Source: Paenibacillus sp.
GTDB taxonomy: Bacteria; Bacillota; Bacilli; Paenibacillales; YIM-B00363
Reading direction: 5' to 3'
Length of the DNA: 64,000 nt
Assembly (NCBI RefSeq): GCF_031177825.1
Contig: NZ_JAPSKE010000005.1
Location: 124,001 to 188,000 of the forward strand
The position numbers and the translations under genes were made by a program. The notes under the pieces are model-generated. The model worked only from the letters and a program-made list of their open reading frames with translations. It did no database searches and was not told where the DNA came from. Positions within the stretch are counted from its first letter, which is position 1. Each line of letters opens with the position of its first letter. Positions 15,577 to 24,383 of the stretch are shown here, piece by piece.

Positions 15577-18320
15577 CGGACGGACACCTCGGCTTCGTCC
15601 GCCGCTTCGAACAACCAATCCAAGTCCTCCGCCTTGCCGGCGCCCGCGACGTCCCGCGCGCGCAGCGGCGGATCCGCCTTCACGACGCCCGCGATCAAGT
15701 ACGCCCCCTGCCCGAAGACGAGCCGATGCCGCCCCGCCTCGTACAGGAAAGCATGAATATTCACGCTCGGTTGGAAAAAGACGCTAACCCCGTTCTTCAG
15801 CACCGGCGACAAGCCTCCCCGATCGTCCGCGTGCGTGTTCTCCTCGAGATTCGGCACCTTCAGCCACTGCGGATCCGCGGAATTGAAATACCCGACGAGG
15901 ATGCGGGCGGGCTCCTTCAATTCGATGTCGAGATGGACCCCGTCCCGAATCGCCGCGTCGCAGCTGAACCGGATCGCGGTCGCGCCGTCCACCTCCTCCG
16001 CCACGTTCGACGCGAGCAGATCGGCGTCGGTGAACAGCTTGCTTTGCTTGCGCAGCGCATACGTCTCCGCGTCCGGCGAATGAAGGACGAACGCCGCCGG
16101 CGCGTACCGTTCGATCGGCCGGACGGACTCGACGACCGGCGCCGGCAGCCGGCCGGCTCGGAGCGACTCCAGCCGCTGCAGGAAGACGTCGAACTCCGCC
16201 TCGTACAGCGGGAGGCAATCTTTCCAGTGCCGGTACGCCTCACCATCGGGGAACGGCACCTTCCGCTGCGGCGTCTGCATGCTGTTGGCGTACAAGTACG
16301 TTCGCTCGGTCAGCTCCGTCAGCTTGCGGTACTGCGCGAGGCTCTCGCGGAAATGCGGCACGGCCGCCTCCAATCGCTCCACCTGCGACGCGTAATCGCC
16401 GGCGGCGAGCGCCTTGTACGTCAAAATGTCGATCGCCGCCCGGACTTTATGCGTATAAGCGCGCGTCATTAAACCGATCGCCTCGATATCGGCCGCGAGC
16501 CGCTCGAACTCGTCGCGACCGCTCGCTACGAACGGGCGAGCCCGCACGATCGCCCGCTCCGCCTTCTCGGCGTGCCGTTCGACGGCCTCGATCACGTCGA
16601 GCGGCGTCTCCCCGATATGCGGCTCTCCCGCCAACTCGCGCTTCACGAATACGTCGAGCCGCTCCCCCTCCGGCGCTTGGCATTCCCACAGCTCCGCCCA
16701 AGGGCGGTAGCGCTCCGGATTCGTCAGCTGGCTCATCGTCATGCCGAGGCTCATCGTCTGGCGATTGCCCTCCGTGATGCCGAATCGGCGCAGCAGCTGC
16801 GGCGCGTTCTCCCCCGACGCCTCGTACGCGTCCAAGATCGCCTCGCCCGCCTCGGCCGAGCCGTATCGTTCCGCGATCTTCCCGATCCAGTAGGCTCGCT
16901 CCGTCCGCGGGTCCAGGTCCGGATTCCAGGCGTAGCGGAACCACGCGGCGAACCAGATCCAGTCCCGCTCCAGCTGCAGCAGGCGGGGGCTCGCCTTGTC
17001 AGGCGCGTACGGCCAATCCCAATAAAACAGCGGATACAGATGGATGCCGTTCGCCTCCAGACGGTACTTCGCCGCTTGCACGCATTTCTGAATGAAGCTC
17101 GGCGATCCGTACCGGAACGGCTCCAAATTCGCAAGGATATGCACGTTGAAAAGGTGGACGGAATGCAGCGAGCTCAGATGCCGATGAATGTCCTGCCAAC
17201 GGCCGCGCGGCGTGTACGTCGTCAGCGATTCGCCGTTATACTTGGCTTCCGTGAACAAATTCGCGTATTTCGGGATCGCGGCTTCCATCACCTTCTCCGA
17301 AGGAATCGCATGCGCCCTTACGATGATCGGCGGCAGCTCCTTCCGATCGAGATCCTTCAGCCCCTCGTTCACGCCCGTCAGAATCGTCTCGTTGAACCAC
17401 TCGACGCCGTACAGAGCGCCTTGCAGCGCTTCCCCGAGGCAAACCATCAAGCCGACGTTCGGGAACGATCGGATGAAGGCGGCGATCGACCGAATGTAAT
17501 AGTCGCTCGTAAGCGGAAGCGGCTTCGGCTGGTGCAAATCCAGCCCGTGCTTCTCCGCGAACGGCAGCGGGATATGAATGTTGTAAAATTTCAACACGAG
17601 CCAGATGCCGCGGCGGTCGCACTCCTCCGCCAGCCACCGGAACGTCTCCGCGTTCAGGCGAAACTCGTCCTCGGTCACCTCGAGCGCTTCCGGATACTCC
17701 GGCAGTCGAACGAGCGAGGAGAACGGATGCCCGGACCACACGTACACGACGTTGCAGCGGTAGTCCAGCAGCCGATCCAGGTGATCGATCCAGAGCGCTT
17801 TGTCGTAAAACCACGGGAACCGGCCCGGCGTAATCGGGTATTCGTACGTGCGCCGCGGCGGCTCCACCTTCGTCAGCTGCAAGGGGACGACCGGCCCGCG
17901 CAGCTTCATGACCGGCGCGTCGCCGAAGGCGAGCTCGTCGGGCAGGGCGCCGCGCGCCGCGACGACGGCGGCCAGCTCCTGGCAGCCGTACAAAGCGCCC
18001 GTGTCTCCGCCGCCGGCCACCACATATAAGTCGCCCGGCAGCCGCGCCAGATAGAACCCCTCGCCCTCCGGCGGCGCCGTGTGGTACAGCAGCACCTCGC
18101 GTTCCTCCAGCTCGCGAATGAGCTCGTTCGTCCGGCGATCGCCGACGACGATCTTCGGCCCTTCGATGCGCCGATAGTCCGAGATCGACCACGTCTCCGC
18201 CGTCTCCTCGACATCGTATCCGGCCGCGCGCAGCGCCTTCTCGATCAAGCCGGCGCCGAACCGCAGCCGCGGCGCCGCGTCGGCGGGTACCGCTATCGTC
18301 GCTTTCATCGCTTTCGTCAT
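15573..18320 (-). CDS. Large glycoside-hydrolase-like protein of unassigned family
   Basis: 915 residues, no signal peptide. Residues ~1-125 resemble the beta/alpha N-terminal domain found before the barrel in GH20, GH67 and GH84 enzymes (KIVVGDRRTNELI, GDLYVVAGGGDTGALYGCQEL). A barrel follows at ~130-480, with candidate acidic residues in VGLMVCLGEALQ and NLFTEAKYNGES. The rest is helical, ending in a beta-rich C-terminal domain (NIHAFLYEAGRHRLVFGQGAYLIAG). Context with sugar-acid enzymes makes an alpha-glucuronidase- or galacturonidase-like activity attractive, but I cannot assign a family. RBS GGAGGAGG sits 10 bases before the chosen ATG; a second in-frame ATG lies 12 bases later. Confidence 0.65.
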   Translation of the reverse strand: MTKAMKATIAVPADAAPRLRFGAGLIEKALRAAGYDVEETAETWSISDYRRIEGPKIVVGDRRTNELIRELEEREVLLYHTAPPEGEGFYLARLPGDLYVVAGGGDTGALYGCQELAAVVAARGALPDELAFGDAPVMKLRGPVVPLQLTKVEPPRRTYEYPITPGRFPWFYDKALWIDHLDRLLDYRCNVVYVWSGHPFSSLVRLPEYPEALEVTEDEFRLNAETFRWLAEECDRRGIWLVLKFYNIHIPLPFAEKHGLDLHQPKPLPLTSDYYIRSIAAFIRSFPNVGLMVCLGEALQGALYGVEWFNETILTGVNEGLKDLDRKELPPIIVRAHAIPSEKVMEAAIPKYANLFTEAKYNGESLTTYTPRGRWQDIHRHLSSLHSVHLFNVHILANLEPFRYGSPSFIQKCVQAAKYRLEANGIHLYPLFYWDWPYAPDKASPRLLQLERDWIWFAAWFRYAWNPDLDPRTERAYWIGKIAERYGSAEAGEAILDAYEASGENAPQLLRRFGITEGNRQTMSLGMTMSQLTNPERYRPWAELWECQAPEGERLDVFVKRELAGEPHIGETPLDVIEAVERHAEKAERAIVRARPFVASGRDEFERLAADIEAIGLMTRAYTHKVRAAIDILTYKALAAGDYASQVERLEAAVPHFRESLAQYRKLTELTERTYLYANSMQTPQRKVPFPDGEAYRHWKDCLPLYEAEFDVFLQRLESLRAGRLPAPVVESVRPIERYAPAAFVLHSPDAETYALRKQSKLFTDADLLASNVAEEVDGATAIRFSCDAAIRDGVHLDIELKEPARILVGYFNSADPQWLKVPNLEENTHADDRGGLSPVLKNGVSVFFQPSVNIHAFLYEAGRHRLVFGQGAYLIAGVVKADPPLRARDVAGAGKAEDLDWLFEAADEAEVSVR

Positions 18321-18352
18321 CGATGCCTTGCCTCCTCCGACGTTCCTTGTTC

Positions 18353-19939
18353 TTATTGCGCAGACTTCCGATGCAGCTCGAGCAATTGCGTCAGTCCGGC
18401 TTGATTCAGCTCTTGCACGTACTGATTCCATACCGCGTCGTCGTTCACGTCGACCTGCCCCATGATCGCCTTCACGTAAAATTGCTCCGCGATATCCGTC
18501 ACGCCCGTGATCAGGCTGTTCGCCGTCTCGCGGTCCTCGGCGGACAGGTCGAACGCCGTGAACGGCACGAACGGCTTATCCTTGAACGCTTCCGATACCG
18601 CCAAGTCCGTCTGCCGATCTTCGTTCGATGCGACGTACTCCGGGTCCGTGACGAGGAATTCGATGAAGCCGGTCTTCTGGAACATCTCGTGTTTATCCGC
18701 CGCGCCGTTGCTGTATTGCGGCTTGCCGTCCACGACTTCGTACGTCTCGCCTTCCACGCCGAGCGTGTGGAACTTCACGCCTTCCGGCGACGCGGCCCAG
18801 TTGAAGTATTCGAGCAGTCGATCCAGACGATCGCCTTCGACCTTGTTCGTTATGATAGGACCGTACGAAAAGAACGGCAGCTCGCGGTCGACGAAGCCCG
18901 GCTTGTCGCCCGTCGAGAGGTTGACCGGCGCCCAATCCCATTGCGCTTACGGCGTATCCTGCATTAGATTTTGGAAATACGCCGCGCGCGTCGCGTAATC
19001 GTACATAAGGAAGGAGCGGCCGCTCACGCCGCGCTGCGTCCATTGTTCCGTCGTCATCGTCGGAAACTCTTTTTCGATCAAATCTTCCTTGTACAGCTTA
19101 TTGATGAACTTGAGCGACTCGCGGAATTTGTCCGTCGCCTGCGCGTACATGACTTCGCCGTTCGCGTCCGGATCGCGGTAGAAGCCTTCGAAGCCGTACC
19201 ACATATCCCCCGGCAGACGATAGGCGTTCACGGCGATGCCGATGACGCCGTCCTTGCCGCGGTTCGAGATCGGCACGGAGTCCGGATACGCGGCCTTGAT
19301 CGCCTTCAGCGCCGCGTACAGCTCGTCGAGCGTCTCCGGGAATTTCAGACCGAGCGCGTCGAACACGTCCTTGCGGTAAATCCACGCCTTCGAGTGGCTG
19401 CGATAGTTTTTCGCCGGCAAGTAGTACAGCTTCCCGTCCGGATTTTGCGCGAATTGGGTGACGACGTTCCATTCCTCGTCCGTCCACCATTTCCGATATT
19501 CCGACAGCGCGTCCATATAGTCGGAGAGCGGCACCAGGAAGCCAGCCTCGCCCCACCGCTTCACTTCCGCCTCGTGGTTCAAATTCGGGATGTAGTCCGG
19601 ATAGTTGCCGCTGGCGAACAAGACGCTCAGCTTCTCCAAGCCTTCCCCCAGCGTGATGTAGTTCGTGTCGGTCTTGATGTTGAACTTCTCCATTACCAAC
19701 TTGTCCTTCATCGTGGGATTTTCGTCCGGCAAATTTTGATATTCGGCCACAACGTCATACTCCAGCAGCTTCGGCGCCGCGTCCGCGGGCGCCGGCGCCG
19801 GATCGCCCGACGGGGTTTCGGCCGGTGTCCCCGTTTCGGCGCCGGTCGACCCGGAATCGCCGGAGCTGCAGGCCGATAAGACGAAAGACAGTGCGACGAT
19901 CAAGCTGACCCATGCGGCGAACGTTCTCTTTTTTTGCAT
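18353..19939 (-). pseudogene. LplA-type solute-binding lipoprotein gene interrupted by an in-frame TAA
   Basis: The frame runs from ATG 19939 (RBS GAGGAGG, 9 bases upstream) with lipobox VLSAC to the stop at 18353. It is broken once, by TAA at 18949-18947 (after ...LMQDTP). Downstream codons stay in the same frame and continue the family's C-terminal lobe (AQWDWAPVNLSTGDKPGF..., then ...PEGVKFHTLGVEGE). Without the stop it would be about 528 residues, normal for LplA-like oligosaccharide-binding proteins. It sits downstream of its two permeases. A recent nonsense mutation or a sequencing error (CAA to TAA is the simplest change) explains it; programmed readthrough is unlikely. Confidence 0.85.
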
Positions 19940-20082
19940 CGCTACCAACCTCCTCATGATCTGTTCCATCTCTTCCCCTCAGCTGTCGAGTTGCATCCTC
20001 CCTTGCAGGCTCCCCTCTCGGTGTCCGTCGGACCGTTGGCCGCAGGCGACCGGCGGCACCCCCTTTCCCTGTTTCCATTGCG

Positions 20083-20964
20083 TCAGCCCTTGAGCGAACC
20101 GATCATGACGCCCCGGACGAAGTATTTCTGGATGAACGGGTACAACGCGAGCATCGGCAGAATCGAAATGACGAGCGTGCCGTATTTCAAGCTCTCCGAA
20201 TTCGCCTGCGTCTGATAGTCGATCGGGCTGCCTTGCATCAGATTCTGAATTTGCGATTGAAGCACGATCTGCCGCAGGATGAGCTGAAGCGGGTACTTCT
20301 CGTTCGAGTTGATGTAGAGCAGCGCTTGGAAATAAGAGTTCCAATGCTGCACCGCGTAGAACAGTCCGATCGTCATGACCGATGCCATCGACAGCGGCAG
20401 CACGATGCGGACGAGCGCCTGCATGTCGTTACATCCGTCGATCTTCGCCGACTCCTCGATTTCCTTCGGGAAATTTTTGAAGAACGACAGCATGATGATC
20501 ATGAAGTACGTGTTGATCGCCAGCGGCACGGTCAACGCCCAGAACGAATCGTACATGCCCAACGAGTTGACCAAGAGGAATTTCGGCACCAAGCCGCCGC
20601 TGAAGAACATGGTGAGCAGGAACATTTTCAGGAAGAAAGAACGGAAAGGCAGTCGGCTCTTCGACAACGGATACGCCGTCAACACCGTCATCGCCATATT
20701 GACGGCGGTGCCGAGCGCCGTAATGACGACGGAGTTCAGGAACGACTTCGGAATAAGGAAATTGCTGAAGATGAGCTTATACGCCGTCAAGTCGAAATTC
20801 ACGGGCCACAGGAACACGTTGCCGGCGACGATGTCCTTCGGTCCGCTGAACGAGATAGAAACGACATGGATGAAGGGCAGCAGCGTGATCAGCAGGACGA
20901 CCGCCATCGTGACGTGCGTCGCGACGTCCAACAACCTAGAGGATATGGATCGATCTCTTACCAT
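20083..20964 (-). CDS. Carbohydrate ABC transporter permease (LplC/YtcP type)
   Basis: 293 residues with six predicted membrane segments. The EAA loop EIEESAKIDGCNDMQALVRIVLP and the C-terminus YPFIQKYFVRGVMIGSLKG are characteristic of the LplC/YtcP subgroup. It pairs with the LplB-type permease encoded 10 bp upstream and the (broken) binding protein downstream, to import an oligosaccharide for the glycosidase-like and sugar-acid enzymes further along the operon. No ATPase gene is present, so a shared ATPase is expected. Confidence 0.92.
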   Translation of the reverse strand: MVRDRSISSRLLDVATHVTMAVVLLITLLPFIHVVSISFSGPKDIVAGNVFLWPVNFDLTAYKLIFSNFLIPKSFLNSVVITALGTAVNMAMTVLTAYPLSKSRLPFRSFFLKMFLLTMFFSGGLVPKFLLVNSLGMYDSFWALTVPLAINTYFMIIMLSFFKNFPKEIEESAKIDGCNDMQALVRIVLPLSMASVMTIGLFYAVQHWNSYFQALLYINSNEKYPLQLILRQIVLQSQIQNLMQGSPIDYQTQANSESLKYGTLVISILPMLALYPFIQKYFVRGVMIGSLKG

Positions 20965-20974
20965 CGCGTATCAC

Positions 20975-21955
20975 CTACCATAAGCTTTCGCTCGTCAGTT
21001 TGCGGGATGCGTAGTTCGCGCCGACCAAGATCAGCAGGTTCACGACCCCGTTGAACAATTCGACCGCCGTGCCGAAGCTGTAGCTCATATCGACGAGGCC
21101 GCGCCGGTAAATATAAGTCGACAGCACGTCCGCCGTCTCGTATGTCGCCGGACTGTACATGAGAAGCACCTTTTCGACGCCGACGTCGAGCAGGCCGGAC
21201 AAGCTCAGCAGCAGCATGACGACGATCGTCGTCTTCAGCGCCGGCAGCGTAATGTGCCAGATTTGCTGCGAGCGTCTCGCGCCGTCGATGACGGCGGATT
21301 CGTACATCTCCGGATTCACCTTGGAGAGGGCGGCCAAGTAGATGATCGATCCCCAGCCGAGCTTCTGCCAGATGTCCGACGTGACGAACAGCGTCCGGAA
21401 CCAGTCCGCGTCCCCGAAGTAATATTTCGGCTCGATGCCGAACAGCGCGCCGAGGATGTTGTTGATCGCGCCGGACTCGGGCGAGAGGAGCATCTTCAGC
21501 ATCCCGACGACCGCGACGGTGGAGATGAAGTACGGCAAGTAGCTGACGGTCTGAATGACCTTCTTATACAACAAGTGTCGGACCTCGTTGAGCAGGATGG
21601 CGAACAGAATCGGCGCGGGAAACCCGAAGATCGTGTTGTATACGCTAAGCAGAATCGTGTTGCGCAGCAGCTTCCAGAAATTCGGGCTCTCCACGAAGAC
21701 GATGAAGTGTTTGAGGCCTGCCCAGGAGCTGGTGAAGACGTTTACAATATAGCCGACATTCGCGTTCAGCCGGAAATCCTTGAACGCGACCAGAATGCCG
21801 TACATCGGCAAGTATTGGAACACTACGAAATAGACGAACCCCGGCACGAGCATCAACAATAGAAAACGATGCACCGCCACCTCTCTCCTCAGCCGCCTCC
21901 ACTTTCCGATCGAGGCCTGCTCGGGACGAATCGTAACCTGCTGCCGCAAATCCAT
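20975..21955 (-). CDS. Carbohydrate ABC transporter permease (LplB type)
   Basis: 326 residues. The start is the ATG preceded by GGGGAG; a longer upstream extension in the same frame is non-coding noise. Typical LplB features: N-terminal VPGFVYFVVFQYLPMYGILVAFKDF, the coupling loop MYESAVIDGARRSQQIWHITLP, and the C-terminal GTAVELFNGVVNLLILVGANYASRK. It forms the transport channel with the downstream LplC-type permease. A hairpin and a promoter-like region precede it, so it may also have its own promoter. Confidence 0.92.
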   Translation of the reverse strand: MDLRQQVTIRPEQASIGKWRRLRREVAVHRFLLLMLVPGFVYFVVFQYLPMYGILVAFKDFRLNANVGYIVNVFTSSWAGLKHFIVFVESPNFWKLLRNTILLSVYNTIFGFPAPILFAILLNEVRHLLYKKVIQTVSYLPYFISTVAVVGMLKMLLSPESGAINNILGALFGIEPKYYFGDADWFRTLFVTSDIWQKLGWGSIIYLAALSKVNPEMYESAVIDGARRSQQIWHITLPALKTTIVVMLLLSLSGLLDVGVEKVLLMYSPATYETADVLSTYIYRRGLVDMSYSFGTAVELFNGVVNLLILVGANYASRKLTSESLW

Positions 21956-22038
21956 CGCTTTCTCCCCTTCGCCGATTTCGCGGCCCGCCTCGCCGGCGCC
22001 GCCGCTCGATGCCAATGTAGCAGGGCATGGCGCGATGC

Positions 22039-22051
22039 CGCAAGGTACATT
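22039..22051 (-). promoter_or_regulatory. 13-base element shared with 43718-43730
   Basis: CGCAAGGTACATT occurs here, upstream of the LplB-type permease, and identically at 43718-43730 upstream of the membrane AraC sensor. Weak similarity continues on the right-hand side of both copies. Candidate binding site for an AraC-type regulator; function is inferred. Confidence 0.35.
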
Positions 22052-22076
22052 CCCTTCGATCGGCACCCAACTCCTC

Positions 22077-22105
22077 GGAAGAACGGAGAAACACTCCATT
22101 CTTCC
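22077..22105. other. Hairpin between the oxidoreductase and permease genes
   Basis: GGAAGAA-C-GGAG pairs with CTCC-A-TTCTTCC around a short loop. There is no T-run. Its place between the first gene and the transporter genes suits an RNA-processing or stability element that would set different expression levels. The rest of 21956-22184 shows no gene. Confidence 0.5.
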
Positions 22106-22184
22106 GGTCGGCACCCGAATCTTACGATCGATGTCCTTCCGGTATCGTCCATGCCCTGCGCGGGATTCGTGGACTCGATAAGGC

Positions 22185-23270
22185 TTAAGCTTCGATGCCC
22201 CGCTCGTCCAGGATATCCTGCACCCGGACGCGTTCCCCTCCGTTCGCAGCGCTTCGGCGCATCGCCTCGAGAACGGCGATCGTTCGCACGCCCTCCTTGA
22301 CGTCGGGGTACGGTGTCGCGCCACGGTCCAACGCGTCGGCGAAATAATCGATGTAATTCTGGTATTCGCCCGCGTGGTGACTCTCTCCCTCGAAGCGGAA
22401 GTAATAGCCGTGAAGATCGTCGAACGTGCGGACGTTCTTCCCCTCTCCGGCGAAGTGCGTATAATAATGCAGTCGAAAATATTCCGCTCGCGAGCTCCCC
22501 CTCGTCCCGCGCAGCGTGCACTGGATCGTCGGCTCCGCATCCCGGCCGAGCGTCGGAAGCGTGTAGCTGCCCGAGACGACGCCGATCCGTCCCGCCCCGT
22601 CCCGCAGCAAAAACCTCATGCTGTCCCAAACGTCGAGTCCGTAGCTTCGGCTCGTCTCGCTGCACCGTCCGTACCCGACGACCTCCTCGACTCCCGGTAA
22701 GTACCAGCGGACCAAGTCCGCCGCGTGAATCATGAAATTGTACATCCAGCTGAAGCCCGCTTGCCGGCTCCACCCCTTCTCGAGAAACCAGCGCCCGTCG
22801 GTGATGTAATGCGCCTCGACCGTCTCGAGCTCGCCGTGCTTGCCGGCTTCGAAGTCCTCCCGCTGCCGCAGCATCGGCTCGAAAAACCGCGAGCTCTGCC
22901 CGACGAACACATGCTTGCCGGTCCGCTCCGAGAGCTCGATGAGCTCCTGGGCGCCGTCCAGCGACAACAGCAGCGGCTTCGTGCAGATCGCGTGCTTGCC
23001 GGCCTCGAGCGCCTGCTTCACATGCGCGTAATGCAGCTGATCCGGCGTATAAATCGCGATCGCATCGATCGCGTCGTCCTGCAGCAGCTCCTCGTACGAC
23101 GTCGTCCACCGATCGAAGCCGAACTCGTCGGCCCGCGCCCGGCAGACGTCGGGGTTCAGGTCGCATACGCGGCGAAGCTCCCACCGATCGCTCTGCAACG
23201 CGGCGGACATAATACTGCGCCCTTCGCCTAAACCGACGACGCCGAGCGTATATCCTTGCTTCGTTGTCAT
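22185..23270 (-). CDS. Gfo/Idh/MocA family oxidoreductase
   Basis: 361 residues. An N-terminal Rossmann fold (GVVGLGEGRSIMSAALQSD) and the family's conserved EAGKHAICTKPL motif near 95-106 (the EKP lysine equivalent reads TKP) are followed by the beta-sheet substrate domain. The family uses NAD(P) to oxidise or reduce sugars and inositols. It is the first gene of the leftward operon that continues through transporter and sugar-acid genes, so it probably acts on the same imported sugar. It diverges from an AraC regulator gene. Confidence 0.88.
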   Translation of the reverse strand: MTTKQGYTLGVVGLGEGRSIMSAALQSDRWELRRVCDLNPDVCRARADEFGFDRWTTSYEELLQDDAIDAIAIYTPDQLHYAHVKQALEAGKHAICTKPLLLSLDGAQELIELSERTGKHVFVGQSSRFFEPMLRQREDFEAGKHGELETVEAHYITDGRWFLEKGWSRQAGFSWMYNFMIHAADLVRWYLPGVEEVVGYGRCSETSRSYGLDVWDSMRFLLRDGAGRIGVVSGSYTLPTLGRDAEPTIQCTLRGTRGSSRAEYFRLHYYTHFAGEGKNVRTFDDLHGYYFRFEGESHHAGEYQNYIDYFADALDRGATPYPDVKEGVRTIAVLEAMRRSAANGGERVRVQDILDERGIEA

Positions 23271-23304
23271 ATCCGTTCATCCTCTCGTCTATGAATCTAT
23301 CCCC

Positions 23305-23358
23305 ATTATAGGAAGGGTGGAGGAACGGGTCTCTATCCGATGTTGCGGAATAGTTAAG
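23305..23358 (-). promoter_or_regulatory. Promoter of the long operon with conserved 31-base activator element
   Basis: On the minus strand a TATAAT -10 box lies at 23310-23305. A 31-base element at 23328-23358, beginning 17 bases upstream of the -10, matches 41252-41282 at 27 of 31 positions. There it has the same relation to a TATACT -10 box. The -35 position carries GAGACC, a poor -35, which suits an activator-dependent promoter. The divergent AraC gene lies 87 bases to the right. Confidence 0.65.
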
Positions 23359-23444
23359 CGATTTTGCTGCCGGAAGCGATCCTAGACGAGGAAAATCGAG
23401 GAGGCTATACTGAGGGATAGATAAGGGAGAGGGGCGAAAACGCG

Positions 23445-24338
23445 ATGACGAATCCGTACCAACTGAAGCAGCTCGTTCCTCATCTGGATCCCGCGTTCCC
23501 GTTCAACGTGTTCGACATCGTACCGCCGGAGAAGCAAATCATGCATCTGCACTGGCATGACGACTGGGAGATCGTCTATTTCAGACAGGGCAACGCCGTC
23601 TTCCATATCGGATCGGAGCGGGTGCGCCCGCAGCCCGGCGATCTGCTCTTCGTCAACCGAGGTCTCATCCATACCGGCTTCGCGGAGGATGACGGGAAGG
23701 TGCGCTACGCCGCCGTCGTCTTCCATCCGTCTCTCGTCGCCGGATCGTTGGCGGACGCCTATCATTTGCAAATCATCGGCCCGTTCGCCTCCGGGAAGAG
23801 CTTCTTTCCCATTCATATCGGCGCGGAGCATCCTCAGCATCCTTCCGCGGTCGCGCTCGTGGAGGACTTGATCGCCGAATACGGCGCGAAAGCCAAGGGA
23901 TACGAGCTGGCCATTCGGTCTAAGCTTCATCTGCTGCTCATTCATCTGCTCCGCCACCACGACGTGTCCGGCGGCCGCACCCGGGTGCACGGCTTCGACG
24001 AGGAGCTGTACGGACGGTTTAAGGAGCTGATCGCCTACATCGAGAACCGTTACGCGGACAAGCTGACCGTGCAGCTCGCCGCTTCCATCGTCAACTTGAG
24101 CGAATACCACTTCTGCCGCACCTTCAAGAAAATTACGGGCAAGACGTTCGTCGAATACGTCAACTTGCACCGCATCAACGCCGCCGAGCGGCTGCTCGTC
24201 GACACGACGACGCCGGTGACGGAGATCGCTTACCGCGTCGGCTTCAGCAGCATCAACTACTTCAGCCAAATGTTCAAGCACTACAAGCGATGTTCTCCGT
24301 CGCAATGCCGGAAACGGCAGGGCGCGCATGGAGAGTGA
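23445..24338 (+). CDS. AraC-family transcriptional regulator with N-terminal cupin domain
   Basis: 297 residues. N-terminal cupin-like sensing domain (HLHWHDDWEIVYFRQGNAVFHIGSERV, 35-60; PGDLLFVNRGLIHTG) and C-terminal AraC double HTH (LTVQLAASIVNLSEYHFCRTFKKITGKTFVEYVNLHR, then VTEIAYRVGFSSINYFSQMFKHY). It is divergent from the long sugar-acid operon and is the likely activator of the promoter at 23305-23358. The cupin domain probably binds a pathway sugar. A GGGAGAGGGG ribosome binding site precedes the ATG. Confidence 0.93.
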   Translation: MTNPYQLKQLVPHLDPAFPFNVFDIVPPEKQIMHLHWHDDWEIVYFRQGNAVFHIGSERVRPQPGDLLFVNRGLIHTGFAEDDGKVRYAAVVFHPSLVAGSLADAYHLQIIGPFASGKSFFPIHIGAEHPQHPSAVALVEDLIAEYGAKAKGYELAIRSKLHLLLIHLLRHHDVSGGRTRVHGFDEELYGRFKELIAYIENRYADKLTVQLAASIVNLSEYHFCRTFKKITGKTFVEYVNLHRINAAERLLVDTTTPVTEIAYRVGFSSINYFSQMFKHYKRCSPSQCRKRQGAHGE

Positions 24339-24343
24339 GGGCG

Positions 24344-24383
24344 CTTCGCTCCTTCGCTACTTCGCTACTTCGCTACTTCGCTC
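24344..24383 (+). repeat. Five tandem copies of an 8-base unit
   Basis: The unit CTTCGCT(A/C) is repeated five times head to tail, beginning six bases after the AraC stop codon. A simple-sequence repeat of this kind can change length by slippage; here it is outside coding sequence. Confidence 0.85.

Noticed and set aside
18947..18949. Programmed stop-codon readthrough or selenocysteine
   Set aside because: The codon is TAA rather than TGA, no downstream hairpin stands out, and the position is an ordinary segment of the binding fold; mutation or sequence error is simpler.
20975..22540. Extension of the LplB-type permease to 521 residues
   Set aside because: The extra N-terminus is an antisense-like reading of the intergenic region and the oxidoreductase gene; RBS and family length support 21955.
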